This document shows positions 1-8,235 of a stretch of 64,000 bases of DNA, piece after piece (position 1 is the stretch's first letter; every line of letters begins with the position of its first letter). A program made the translations under genes and the position numbers. Below the pieces are notes generated by a model. That model searched no databases and was not told where the DNA came from. It worked only from the letters and a program-made list of their open reading frames with translations. The stretch comes from Hyphomicrobiaceae bacterium (GTDB lineage: Bacteria > Pseudomonadota > Alphaproteobacteria > Rhizobiales > Hyphomicrobiaceae): contig JAKFWF010000049.1 in assembly GCA_021730785.1 (NCBI GenBank), positions 1-64,000 on the forward strand. Direction: 5' to 3'.

Positions 1-417
1 GCCCGCAAGGGGCGCGCAAGTGCAGTGCGCGTCCTTGACCGCCGCCCGTCGCGACGGCCGACGCTCTGCCAACAGGATCAAGCCGCCATCCGACCACCCA
101 ACCACCCACTCAGTTCAGCGAGGAGGCAAACAAATATCCATTGCGCAAGCACCAGCCGCTAGCCATAGCCACAATATGCGATTTTCGCGCTGATAGACCC
201 GCACGCACAAACTCCTTAGATTAGACGGATAAGACTACAAACAATCCGCCCCCAAAATCAATGAATATATCGTTAAAATGGACTGGACATTTTGCGCAAC
301 TCATTTGACCAGAAAGGGTAATTCGGCGAACTAGAATTAATGATATATTGAAGCAATCCCAATTAGCCCACCTTTAACCACTCTCCGATATTATCCACAG
401 TCAATAATGGAGAGGAA
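1..417. other. Non-coding AT-rich leader with a DnaA box
   Basis: No gene could be supported in the first 417 bases. The first 60 bases are GC-rich and could be the end of something beginning outside the window. From about 200 to 390 the sequence becomes strongly AT-rich. Positions 391-399 read TTATCCACA, a perfect DnaA-box consensus, 19 bases ahead of the next start codon. One box does not make an origin, and the clear iteron origin is near 8.2-8.6 kb. The stretch is probably the promoter region of the small operon that follows. Confidence 0.5.
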
Positions 418-669
418 ATGCCAAAACCAAAGCGTCAATACAAGAAGACCCGCAAGACCGTCGAACGCGCCAGAGCCGTTGTGCGAGGCTGCATGATCAT
501 GGCGCATGAGCAAGTATCGCCGCAGATCGTCAATCTGCTCGCCGACCACGTCCTCGCCACGCTGCCGCCGTCGCTCGCACGCCGCTTCGCCGCCGGCGAT
601 CTGGGCACGCCGCACATGGCGGCTCTCGAAATCATGAAACCCTACGTCCAGCGCTGGCAGACCGATTAG
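418..669 (+). CDS. Small basic hypothetical protein (83 aa)
   Basis: An 83-residue protein with a very basic N-terminus (MPKPKRQYKKTRKTVERAR) followed by a probably helical region containing PPSLARRF. The ATG is preceded by GGAGAGGAA at a good ribosome-binding distance, which fixes the start. The gene is first in a close-packed set of three, with the next ATG three bases after its stop. The charge suggests nucleic-acid contact, but no family was recognised and no function is assigned. Confidence 0.6.
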   Translation: MPKPKRQYKKTRKTVERARAVVRGCMIMAHEQVSPQIVNLLADHVLATLPPSLARRFAAGDLGTPHMAALEIMKPYVQRWQTD

Positions 670-672
670 GCT

Positions 673-897
673 ATGGACACGGTCGAGGACGCACATCGCC
701 GCCGCGCCAAGTTCTTCCAAGGAAAGACCGACCCGCATCCGCCGCACGCTTTGCCGCCGCGCCCGGATTCCATGCGCATCCGAGTTGTCGCGCACCGCCG
801 AACAGCTCGAAACGGCGACAGCTCCTTGCCTGTTCCAGTTCTCGAAACGCTCGCCATGTTGACGGCGAACGATCAGTCGTGCGGTGAGGGGCCATGA
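673..897 (+). CDS. Small hypothetical protein (74 aa), coupled to next gene
   Basis: A 74-residue frame beginning 3 bases after the previous stop and ending in an ATGA overlap with the next gene. That position is the main reason to accept it. The product is rich in Arg, His and Pro with no recognisable domain, and its composition resembles an out-of-frame translation of GC-rich DNA, so it could be a spacer frame. No function is assigned. Confidence 0.4.
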   Translation: MDTVEDAHRRRAKFFQGKTDPHPPHALPPRPDSMRIRVVAHRRTARNGDSSLPVPVLETLAMLTANDQSCGEGP

Positions 898-2477
898 TCG
901 CCGACACCAGCAACAATCCTGCAATGCGTAGGCGCCTCAATTTCTTCGGCCAGCAACCTGCTGCCAAGCACGAGCCCGACCCTATCAGCACAACCGTCAC
1001 CGCGCGGCTCGCCGCAGACCAATTTCACAATAGCGAGAGCTTTGCCGCGCTCGAGAAGGAGTTAGGCGGCGGCGCCATGCAGCTCGTCGCACGCGTTGGC
1101 GCGGCGCTGCTGCCCGACATCGTTCATCTCAACGTGCCCCTCGGCACCGCCGTAGCCCAGGTGCTCGGCCGGCTCACCCATGCCGAGAAGCTGAGCATCG
1201 CAAGCGGCACGATTCCGCCGAGTGTGACGCAGACCATTGCCGCCGAGGTCGCCACGGCCAAGGAAGCTCAGCGACAAGCCGAACTTGCGAGAACGCAGGC
1301 CGGCGATGGCAGCGTCAGGACGGATTTCGACGCAAGCTCGCTGCTGGGCGGCGGCTTTGCGCGCGCCTACCGCGGCAGCAGCAATCTCGAATCCCGGATG
1401 CGCGCCGATGCACTGCGTGGCGATGGCCTGAGCGTCGCATCACAAAGCCCTGGGCTTACCGGCAGCGCCGCGCACTACATTGCTCATCCAGAGACTGTCT
1501 CGCTCGCGAATTATGCCAAGACCCCCTATGCCGCCACCGGCATGCAGCACTCGACATTCCAGCACCTGGCCCAACATCGTCTTCCCGATGGCGGCCGCTT
1601 CAGTGGCCAGACCATCGTCCATGCCGGCGAGGATGCGCGCGTGCAGCAATTCTCACCGAGCAACCGCCGCGTCACCACCAACCTCGCCACGCTCGATCAC
1701 TACGATCCGAAGCGGCGCGATGAACGCAACAAGATCTTCCTCGATGTGCGCAAGACTGCAGAGCAGGATGCGGAGATGGCTCGCCTGGCCGCTGCCTTTG
1801 TCGCCGCCAAGACACCCGAGGAGCGGGCCCGCATCAAAGGTCAGATCGATGCGCGCGGTTTGCAATTGCAAGGCAAGGCGGGACTACCGGCGCACATTGC
1901 GACCTTGCCGGAACCGGCCAAGGCCGCCGGCCGCGATCAGGGTCAGGCGACCATCGATGACGTGTTCATCAAACTCATTCCCGATCCCAAGCTGCGCGAG
2001 GAGCTGCGCCAGCAATTCGAGGCGAACAAGCAGGTCGGTGTCGACGGCTCGCCCCAAGCGCAGGCCGCGTGGCAGGAAGGTTTACGAAAGGCGGCGGGGA
2101 CTGATCCGAAGAAACTGGCTGAGGTCGAGGCGTTTATAAAGCAGCGACAAGACCTTGAACAACGAGACGGCGCCACTTTCTTACAACCGATATCAAAGGC
2201 CGATGCCTACGATGCTGAGCCTGTCGCTGTGCAGCCGATTAAGGCCGCGAACGGAGCAGTACCATCTCCACCGCCCGTAGCCGGCGCTCCGGCTGCCACT
2301 GCGGAACCTCCGGCTGCCAAAGCAATCGATGCAAAATCGCCAGTCCCAGCCCCCTCAGCGAAGGCCGCCCCCGATGCCGCCCCGCCCGCTGCCAAACCAG
2401 CAGACACGAAAACCACTGCACCCCAAGCGCCAACGGCGCAGCCGGCCGCAGCAAAAACTGCACCCAAGCCGCCATAA
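894..2477 (+). CDS. Hypothetical protein with Ala/Pro-rich C-terminal tail (527 aa)
   Basis: A 527-residue soluble protein. Residues 1-420 have mixed composition with helical stretches. From about residue 440 to the end it is almost entirely Ala, Pro, Lys and Thr (runs such as PAAKPADTKTTAPQAP), an extended linker-like tail. There is no signal peptide or membrane segment. The start overlaps the previous stop (ATGA), so it is probably translated from the same mRNA as the two small genes upstream. It converges with the secreted-protein gene on the other strand. Not recognised. The tail could be a flexible anchor or arm, which is inference only. Confidence 0.75.
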   Translation: MIADTSNNPAMRRRLNFFGQQPAAKHEPDPISTTVTARLAADQFHNSESFAALEKELGGGAMQLVARVGAALLPDIVHLNVPLGTAVAQVLGRLTHAEKLSIASGTIPPSVTQTIAAEVATAKEAQRQAELARTQAGDGSVRTDFDASSLLGGGFARAYRGSSNLESRMRADALRGDGLSVASQSPGLTGSAAHYIAHPETVSLANYAKTPYAATGMQHSTFQHLAQHRLPDGGRFSGQTIVHAGEDARVQQFSPSNRRVTTNLATLDHYDPKRRDERNKIFLDVRKTAEQDAEMARLAAAFVAAKTPEERARIKGQIDARGLQLQGKAGLPAHIATLPEPAKAAGRDQGQATIDDVFIKLIPDPKLREELRQQFEANKQVGVDGSPQAQAAWQEGLRKAAGTDPKKLAEVEAFIKQRQDLEQRDGATFLQPISKADAYDAEPVAVQPIKAANGAVPSPPPVAGAPAATAEPPAAKAIDAKSPVPAPSAKAAPDAAPPAAKPADTKTTAPQAPTAQPAAAKTAPKPP

Positions 2478-2490
2478 AGTCGGAACCTAC

Positions 2491-2988
2491 TTATTGTTTG
2501 GGTGCCAAAGCACCTGCGTCAGCGCGCTGTCTCAATGCCATAAGCCGCTTCGCGGCCTCTTCGGCAGCGCAGGCATTAAACGCCGTCACCTTCTTGTCCG
2601 GTGACTGAACAACTGGATCGGTCGTCATGACGACTGCTTTTGGTAACGTTCCGTCCCTGTTGCCGGCGATCAATCTGTCCAAGCATGCGATTCCGGGTGC
2701 CACCCGAGCCGCATACTCTTTCGCAATATTCCCTCGTTCATCTTCTGCGCACTGAAGGGGATTTTTTGCCGCCCAGGCGTCGCCTTGCTGCGCGCGTGCA
2801 GCGCATCGCTCTTTCCCGAGCCGATACGCATCCCCGATGGTCATCGGGCCGTCCGCGCTCGCGAGCTGTTGCGCGGTTGCCGGCAAAGCGCCGGCCATCG
2901 AACCGGCCGCTGTCAACGCTGCGGCGACAATTCTTGCTGTTGACGTAGACGCGATGCGTCTTGCTGTTGACGAAGATGCAGTAGGCAT
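2491..2988 (-). CDS. Predicted secreted/periplasmic hypothetical protein (165 aa)
   Basis: A 165-residue protein with a basic N-terminus, a hydrophobic core (IVAAALTAAGSMAGAL) and an Ala-X-Ala-like cleavage region (PATAQQ near residues 36-41), indicating Sec export. The mature part has four cysteines (in KERCAARA, LQCAEDE, IACLDR and NACAAEE) that could form two disulphides. A very strong ribosome-binding site (AGGAGGGAT) precedes the ATG and supports the start. It converges with the preceding operon, and no family was recognised. The signal-peptide coding region contains an imperfect tandem duplication (CTTGCTGTTGACG twice). Confidence 0.7.
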   Translation of the reverse strand: MPTASSSTARRIASTSTARIVAAALTAAGSMAGALPATAQQLASADGPMTIGDAYRLGKERCAARAQQGDAWAAKNPLQCAEDERGNIAKEYAARVAPGIACLDRLIAGNRDGTLPKAVVMTTDPVVQSPDKKVTAFNACAAEEAAKRLMALRQRADAGALAPKQ

Positions 2989-3100
2989 TATCCCTCCTGT
3001 AGTTTGGCAACGCGCTTCAAATAAATCTGCACGCCAATACTGTAATTGTTGAAGTATTGTATAAGTAATAATCAGAAATTAAAACGACAAAATGCAACAT

Positions 3101-3243
3101 TATTGCCCATAGTGTTGCACTCCTCTATCCGTCGTGCTAAGTACCCTGTTGGTACGGTCAAGTAACGATGGGAATTACTGGAAGTTGCCGGCTATCTTAT
3201 TGTAACTGCGATATTTTTTAGAATTGCAACACTATGGGCAATA
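3101..3243. repeat. 19-bp perfect inverted repeat flanking the recombinase 5' region
   Basis: TATTGCCCATAGTGTTGCA at 3101-3119 is the exact reverse complement of TGCAACACTATGGGCAATA at 3225-3243. The 105-bp interval is AT-rich. The right arm contains the ATG of the tyrosine recombinase at 3234. The left arm is also part of a local TGCAAC-N15-GTTGCA dyad (3093-3119). Such an arrangement fits recombinase binding or crossover sites, or operators for the recombinase gene. An invertible promoter segment is another possibility. Function is inferred; the repeat itself is seen directly. Confidence 0.8.
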
Positions 3244-3941
3244 CTGTTTCACGAGCCACCCGGTCGCAGACGCACCACGCCTCGCAGCCCCGCCAGCACA
3301 GCGCGACGCTCTACGCGCACAGCCAAAGGGCCGGAGCCGAACGGAAATATCTCAACAAGGAAGAGAGGCGGCGCGTGATCGCCGCCATGTCCCAGCTCGA
3401 CGGGCCCGCGGCGCTGTTTGCGCTCACGCTCGCCTGGAGCGGAGCGCGCATCAGCGAAGTGCTCGCACTGACGCCGGCGTCACTTCAGATCGAGCAATCG
3501 CTGATCTCGATTGTCACGCTCAAGCGCCGCCGTTGGTGTGTTCGCGAAGTGCCGATCCCGCCCGAACTCATGCGCGCCCTTGCGAAGGAATTTCTGCTGG
3601 GGGCTGTGCAGAAAAATGGTGATCGCATTGATGCACGACTTTGGCCCATTAGCCGATCGACGGCATGGCGCATCGTCAAACGCATCATGACCGCTGCTGG
3701 AATTTCCGGACGCGCCGCATGTCCACGCGGATTGCGTCACGCCTTCGGTGTCGGCACGTTGCAGGCCGGCATCCCGATCACGCTCGTCCAGAAATGGCTT
3801 GGTCACGCCAGGCTCAGTACGACCGCCATCTATGCTCAAGCTGTTGGCCCCGACGAGTTGGCCTTTGCCAGCCGGTTCTGGAACACGGCCAATGACGCGC
3901 ATCGCGCCGCCTCAGCAGGAAGCGGCCAAGGAGCGAGTTGA
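3234..3941 (+). CDS. Tyrosine-type site-specific recombinase (235 aa)
   Basis: A phage-integrase-family catalytic domain of 235 residues, with little room for a separate core-binding domain. Visible catalytic elements are the first Arg in SGARISEVLAL, a Lys-rich beta-hairpin (TLKRRR), the box CPRGLRHAFG, WLGHARLSTT and the nucleophile in AIYAQA. The first His of the usual HxLRH box is replaced (RGLRH), a variation seen in some plasmid integrases. It would perform DNA strand exchange, for example dimer resolution, integration or inversion. The start lies inside the right arm of a 19-bp inverted repeat, so enzyme binding there could repress its own gene. Confidence 0.85.
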   Translation: MGNTVSRATRSQTHHASQPRQHSATLYAHSQRAGAERKYLNKEERRRVIAAMSQLDGPAALFALTLAWSGARISEVLALTPASLQIEQSLISIVTLKRRRWCVREVPIPPELMRALAKEFLLGAVQKNGDRIDARLWPISRSTAWRIVKRIMTAAGISGRAACPRGLRHAFGVGTLQAGIPITLVQKWLGHARLSTTAIYAQAVGPDELAFASRFWNTANDAHRAASAGSGQGAS

Positions 3942-3993
3942 TCCGCTTACTGTTTACACTGCTCCAACATCCGGCCTATACTTGTTCGGCCTC

Positions 3994-4122
3994 ATGCCCT
4001 TCCGCGATCCTGTCTTCACCCGCATTTTCTGCACCGGCTTCCTCGCCGGCATCGCACTCATGGCGATCGTGGTCGCCCTCCTCGTCACCGTCATCGCGAA
4101 GCGATGCGCCGCGCTTTACTGA
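3994..4122 (+). CDS. Small single-pass membrane protein (42 aa)
   Basis: A 42-residue frame dominated by one strong membrane segment (GFLAGIALMAIVVALLVTVI) with a short basic tail (AKRC). It lies between the recombinase gene and the next membrane-anchored protein on the same strand. The ATG follows a GGCCTC sequence, not a clear ribosome-binding site. It is supported mainly by its clean membrane-protein composition. Function unknown. Confidence 0.45.
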   Translation: MPFRDPVFTRIFCTGFLAGIALMAIVVALLVTVIAKRCAALY

Positions 4123-4236
4123 ACCGCAGCAAGGCGTCGCAGCGCATCCACAAGATTACTTGCAATCTGGCAGATAGCGCATGCGCGCCAATAGGGTCGC
4201 ACCCTCGTCCACTCTGGGCCGAAGGTACGCGCCGTC

Positions 4237-5550
4237 ATGTTTCCCCGCATCCTCGATGTCTTGCGCAGCAGATATGTCGCCCTGCAAATCTGGGCGCTGG
4301 TCATCTACCTCGTGCTCGACGCGTGCGGGCTCGGGCTCGGCATCCTCAAGCACATCTTCAACCGCCCACTCACCCACACCGGCAAATTCCACATCGGCGA
4401 TCTGATCGTGGGTGCGCCACCGCCGGGGCCCAATCGTCTGAGCAATGCCGAGCGCGCGAAGGTGACGGAGCGCATCCGCGCGGCCTTCGATGGCGCGCCG
4501 CCGGCCTACAAGCTGCTTTCGGATTTGGGCACGCATTATAGGGTGAAGGATCACGCAATGTGCTTCTTCACGAATGAGTCCATCGCGCGCAGACCCCAGG
4601 ATTGCAACCAAGTCACCAACGCCTCGCGCTTCTTCATGACCCTGCTGCGCACCATGCACCCGAAATCCGAAGCACTCTTCTACGAGACGGTAACCGGCTA
4701 CAAGGGCGACAGCATCGCCGCCGCCTTCTTCCCCGACAAACACGGCAAGCCGAAACTCCTCATCGATCTATCGCATGTGCGCGATGACAAGTGGAATACG
4801 AGCCTCGGCTACAAAATGAAGCTCTATAGCGGCGATGGCGTTGCGGAGATCCCGCTCAAAGGCGCCGATCAGGGAGGCGGACTGCTTCTGATTGATGATC
4901 CAGGCGCACTGAAGCGCCGTGACGCCAGCTGCGATCGGCCCGGCTGCGTCGCACGGCTTCTGATCTACGGTTATGATTATGAGGGATTCCGCAACGCCGC
5001 GACCGGCGTGCTCTCGACCAAGAACCTCGCCGATATCGAACTCAATGTGCATCTTGAGAAGCGCTTTGCGCTCTACGCCGCGGCGCTTGGCAAAGCGATG
5101 CCGGCGCCTAAGCTCGCGCTCGATACCTCCTACAAGCCCGAGAAGACTGCCATCACGCCCTGGCACACCACGCATCTGCAGCGCGACCTCGATGCGGTCA
5201 TGGGTGCGGGAGCGACCCGCCGCGCGCTGTTCTCGCCGCTCGGCTATCACGTCGCCTTTGGCACCGTCATTGCGTTCACCCTCGATGGCAAGCCACACCT
5301 GATCTGGAATGGGGGCACGCCCCACCCCACGCTCGGCACCGACAATTTTGTGTTCCACTGGAAGAGCGGCGCAACACTGGAGCCGGCAACGCCGATCGGA
5401 CATGCGCGCGGCGTCTGGGTTCTGCCCTTGTCCCCAAAGCACCTCCGGAAACCGACCCTTATCGTCCATAAGGCGATCCAGCCAACCGGCAAGCCGTGGT
5501 CGTGGTTCTCGGATTTTGATGCAGTGCTGGGACCGCTCTTGAAACAGTAG
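4237..5550 (+). CDS. Membrane-anchored hypothetical protein (437 aa)
   Basis: A 437-residue protein with one N-terminal membrane segment (YVALQIWALVIYLVLDACGLGLGIL, about residues 13-36) and a large globular part of about 390 residues predicted to lie outside the cytoplasm. The soluble part has cysteines in CFFTNES, QDCNQ and SCDRPGCVAR. No catalytic motif or named family was recognised. It stands alone ahead of the partition operon. Function unknown. Confidence 0.7.
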   Translation: MFPRILDVLRSRYVALQIWALVIYLVLDACGLGLGILKHIFNRPLTHTGKFHIGDLIVGAPPPGPNRLSNAERAKVTERIRAAFDGAPPAYKLLSDLGTHYRVKDHAMCFFTNESIARRPQDCNQVTNASRFFMTLLRTMHPKSEALFYETVTGYKGDSIAAAFFPDKHGKPKLLIDLSHVRDDKWNTSLGYKMKLYSGDGVAEIPLKGADQGGGLLLIDDPGALKRRDASCDRPGCVARLLIYGYDYEGFRNAATGVLSTKNLADIELNVHLEKRFALYAAALGKAMPAPKLALDTSYKPEKTAITPWHTTHLQRDLDAVMGAGATRRALFSPLGYHVAFGTVIAFTLDGKPHLIWNGGTPHPTLGTDNFVFHWKSGATLEPATPIGHARGVWVLPLSPKHLRKPTLIVHKAIQPTGKPWSWFSDFDAVLGPLLKQ

Positions 5551-5649
5551 CGGCCTCGCCACACTCGTGATTGCCGAAACCTATTAACCCGAATCGTTCT
5601 CGACTTCAGCCGCACTTACGGTAGTCTGTAACTACATATTTACACACCT

Positions 5650-5677
5650 GCGTAGTGCCGTAGTTCCGTAAGTACGG
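5650..5677. promoter_or_regulatory. 8-bp tandem CCGTA repeats plus inverted core in front of parA
   Basis: CGTA half-sites recur at an exact 8-bp spacing (pentamers starting 5650, 5658, 5666), and the last is joined to an inverted half-site to give CCGTA-AG-TACGG (5666-5677). It sits 27 bp ahead of the parA ATG, where partition operons usually carry their autoregulatory operator. The same unit appears at seven other places in the window. Binding by the RHH protein encoded downstream is inferred from ParA/RHH systems such as omega of pSM19035, which bind short tandem repeats. Confidence 0.75.
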
Positions 5678-5703
5678 GTTTATTGCCCGAGAATAGGTTT
5701 TGC

Positions 5704-6393
5704 ATGATTATTACTCTTGCTTCATCAAAAGGCGGCGTCGGAAAATCCACCGTTACCGGTTGCCTTGCTGGCGTCTGGGCAAAGGCTGGCAACAGCGTCC
5801 ATATTGTCGATCTCGATAGCAATCGCACGGTCTCCCGCTGGTTCAAGGACGATGAAACGAGGCCCAAAGGCATCACGGTTTCGACGCCCGATCCGACCAA
5901 GTTGACCGATCATCTGGCCGAGCTGGCCGCCACCGCAGCGCCCGAGATCGTGCTGATCGATGTGGCCGGCAGCTATGAGCAGGCGCTGACCATTGCCGTG
6001 GCCAGATCCCATCTGACATTGATCCCCGCCTCCCCGACGGAAGCCGATATATTTGAGGCATCGCGCGTGGCCCGCCACATCACGGCGGTATTCGAAGCCT
6101 TCCAGCGCCAGCCGCTCTACCGGCTGTTGCTCAACCGAGTACCAACGCTGGCATCATCAGGCCAGCTTCACACCATCCTCGAAATCGTGCGCCTGCGACT
6201 GCCGCGCCTCAAGACGCGCATCATGCAGCGCGCGGCCTATGAGGAGTTGGGCCTCTCTGGCCTGCCCCCTCACTTTGCCGATAGAAAGCGCCCGACGGTT
6301 GCCAAGGCCGTCGAGGAGTTGGAGCAGGTTCGCGAGGATATCGAAGCCCTATTTGCAACCACCCAGACCATTTCAGAAGGAGCCGCCGCATGA
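5704..6393 (+). CDS. parA: ParA/MinD-family partition ATPase
   Basis: A 229-residue P-loop ATPase of the ParA/MinD superfamily. The deviant Walker A (SSKGGVGKST, residues 7-16) carries the signature Lys; the Walker A' (IVDLDSN) and Walker B (IVLIDVAG) regions are visible. There is no N-terminal DNA-binding domain, so it is the short type Ib form. With a centromere-binding partner it would move or position plasmid copies on the nucleoid. The ATG at 5704 is preferred because the Walker A then lies at the usual distance from the N-terminus. The next gene overlaps by ATGA. VirC1 has a similar size and fold, so a relaxosome-related role is an alternative. Confidence 0.88.
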   Translation: MIITLASSKGGVGKSTVTGCLAGVWAKAGNSVHIVDLDSNRTVSRWFKDDETRPKGITVSTPDPTKLTDHLAELAATAAPEIVLIDVAGSYEQALTIAVARSHLTLIPASPTEADIFEASRVARHITAVFEAFQRQPLYRLLLNRVPTLASSGQLHTILEIVRLRLPRLKTRIMQRAAYEELGLSGLPPHFADRKRPTVAKAVEELEQVREDIEALFATTQTISEGAAA

Positions 6394-6710
6394 GCAAACC
6401 CACTTTCAAATCGATCCAGCCGCTCGATGTGTCTGACGCAGCGCTGCAGAATTTCAATGAGAAGCTGGGTGTCCCGGCGATGGTTCGCCCGACCAAGGCG
6501 AAAGAAGCGCCAGCGCCGCGCCCCAGCGAGAAGCTCACGGTGATGCTGCCAACATATGTGGCCGATGAAGTTCGCCAGCAGGCGCTCACCAAGCGCATGA
6601 CGGTCCGCAATTTCATTCTGATGGCGATCAAGGCACAGGGCATTGCTGTCGAGGATGCTGATCTCTTCAACGATGGCCGCCGCTCACGCCCCAAATCCCG
6701 TGTGGCTTGA
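6390..6710 (+). CDS. Ribbon-helix-helix-like partition/regulatory protein, ParA partner
   Basis: A 106-residue protein with a flexible N-terminal half and a C-terminal region whose pattern (EKLTVMLPTYVADEVRQQAL then TVRNFILMAIKAQG) fits a ribbon-helix-helix fold: a short strand followed by two helices. It overlaps parA by ATGA, the usual layout for the centromere-binding protein of a type Ib partition pair. Tandem 8-bp repeats lie on both sides of the operon (5650-5677 and 6727-6763) and are its most likely binding sites. By analogy with ParG and omega it would bind DNA, stimulate ParA and repress its own promoter. VirC2 is also an RHH protein and is an alternative relative. Confidence 0.7.
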   Translation: MSKPTFKSIQPLDVSDAALQNFNEKLGVPAMVRPTKAKEAPAPRPSEKLTVMLPTYVADEVRQQALTKRMTVRNFILMAIKAQGIAVEDADLFNDGRRSRPKSRVA

Positions 6711-6726
6711 GCCGTTCAATCGTAGT

Positions 6727-6763
6727 TACGGCAGTCCGGTCTTACGGCACTACGGTATTACGG
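6727..6763 (+). repeat. Five exact 8-bp tandem repeats (candidate centromere, parS)
   Basis: The pentamers TACGG, TCCGG, TACGG, TACGG and TACGG begin at 6727, 6735, 6743, 6751 and 6759, an exact 8-bp period. The array lies between the convergent parA-RHH and repA genes and overlaps the repA stop codon. Tandem arrays with a 7-8 bp period are typical targets of ribbon-helix-helix partition proteins. This position makes it a strong candidate for the partition site. Confidence 0.75.
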
Positions 6764-8125
6764 TCTTTTGCCCTTGGTGAAGCTCTCAGCCCAGGCGAGG
6801 AACGCCTGATCAGCATCCCGCAGCGTGGTGCCCTTGCTCCGGTTCCATTCGAAGAATTTCTCCTCGAGCCAATCCGCGGAATAGCCAGGCGCCATCTCCT
6901 GCACCTTCTCCCGCGTCGCCGGCTTGAGTTGCGATGATGTGGCGGCGGGCAGCGCAGGGTTCTGTGCCGATGGCGTGCATTTGACGAATTCCTTGGCCCA
7001 GTTCTTGAAGCGCTCGTCGAAATCAACCGGCATGCGCGCGAGCCCCTTGAACGGCGAGCGCTGCCACAACTCCTCGGTCGTCCATCCCGCGCAGAGCCGT
7101 TTCAGGATAATCACGGTATCCATCCGAAGCGATGGCATTGGGGTGGTCGGGGCGGTTGGCGTGGCAGGGGTTTTTTCCGCCGCCGCCTCGAGGGCATCTG
7201 CGATCTTGATTTGTGTTTTGCTCGATGTAGCTGGCTTCTCGATCCGCGGCGTGAGGATCATCGATTTCCGCACCGGCGGGGCGGATGGCAGCAGTCGCAG
7301 ACCACCACGCACGATATCGATACGGGCGTCCGGATAGACCTGCCGTGCCTTGTCCATCGCCTCGATGAATGAGCGGCGGAACTCATCGGGCGAGGCATAT
7401 TCCTGCCCGAATTGCTCCTTCAACGCGAGCCACGACACGACCGTCCCGGTCGCCAACGACACGCGGCACAGGCGATGTGCCAACCAGCAATAGATGTCCA
7501 GCGCCATAGCTGAATTCTGCAATCCGGCAAGCGCTTGTGGATCCAGCGGCACGGCATGCTCCAGCATGCTCTCAAAGAAGTCGCTGGAGAGATCCAGCTC
7601 CCCCGGCCACATGCCTCTCTGGCGGTCCTCATCCACAATCCAGGCTTCAAAACGGGAGATTGGTTTGGCGTCAATCTGCCCGACACCAAGCTCGGTTCGG
7701 AAGCCCAGCTGCATCTGGCAACTCGCCAATGCAATCATTTGCTTCTTGAATCCCTTCATGGAATTGCCGCCACAATCAATGCCGAGACGGCGCAGGAATC
7801 CGCGGACGCTGCTCTCGACGTGCACAGTGCGAGACCGCGTGCGCACCGCCTCGGTGATCACGTTGACGAATACGAGCCGTGGCCGGGTGCCATAGGGGAG
7901 GGGCTGTGGCTCCCAGCCTTGGCCGGTGTACCAGTGGCCAGCCGTCATCAGCAGCGATGCGGCTCCACTTCGCCGTTCAAAAATTCGCTCGTCCATGCGC
8001 CTGCGCGGTAAGCCGAGTTGACAAAGCAGGGAGTGATGGAACAGTGGCGCATTGCCGGACGCAGGAATGGCAATGGACTGCTCCTGTTCCTCCCCAACAA
8101 TGATTTCACGCGACAAACCGACCAT
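6758..8125 (-). CDS. repA: Plasmid replication initiator, RepA_C family
   Basis: A 455-residue replication initiator. The central part matches the plasmid RepA_C family pattern: an early LCQLGLPRRR, then RPRLVFVNVITEAVRTRSR and FLRRLGIDCGGNS, then an ALDIYCWLAHRLCRV region with a winged-helix appearance. The last 150 residues are linker-rich with a helical end. It would bind the iterons 110-290 bp upstream and open the origin. The ATG at 8125 is preferred over an upstream TTG at 8167 because GGAG lies five bases ahead of it. The 3' end overlaps the candidate partition site, and parA-RHH converges on it. Confidence 0.85.
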   Translation of the reverse strand: MVGLSREIIVGEEQEQSIAIPASGNAPLFHHSLLCQLGLPRRRMDERIFERRSGAASLLMTAGHWYTGQGWEPQPLPYGTRPRLVFVNVITEAVRTRSRTVHVESSVRGFLRRLGIDCGGNSMKGFKKQMIALASCQMQLGFRTELGVGQIDAKPISRFEAWIVDEDRQRGMWPGELDLSSDFFESMLEHAVPLDPQALAGLQNSAMALDIYCWLAHRLCRVSLATGTVVSWLALKEQFGQEYASPDEFRRSFIEAMDKARQVYPDARIDIVRGGLRLLPSAPPVRKSMILTPRIEKPATSSKTQIKIADALEAAAEKTPATPTAPTTPMPSLRMDTVIILKRLCAGWTTEELWQRSPFKGLARMPVDFDERFKNWAKEFVKCTPSAQNPALPAATSSQLKPATREKVQEMAPGYSADWLEEKFFEWNRSKGTTLRDADQAFLAWAESFTKGKRP

Positions 8126-8235
8126 TAGACTCCAAATCAATGCCTCACCACCAAGTCTTCCATGCAATATCTAGAATTGCAAAAGGATTGTTGGAATAAA
8201 CAATGGAGTCCTAGTTATTTGCTGCATTTTTATAC

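Noticed and set aside
5704-6710. VirC1/VirC2-like T-DNA border enhancer pair instead of a partition pair
   Set aside because: Size and folds fit both. Closeness to repA and iterons and the 8-bp tandem arrays favour partition. Kept as an alternative in the gene entries.
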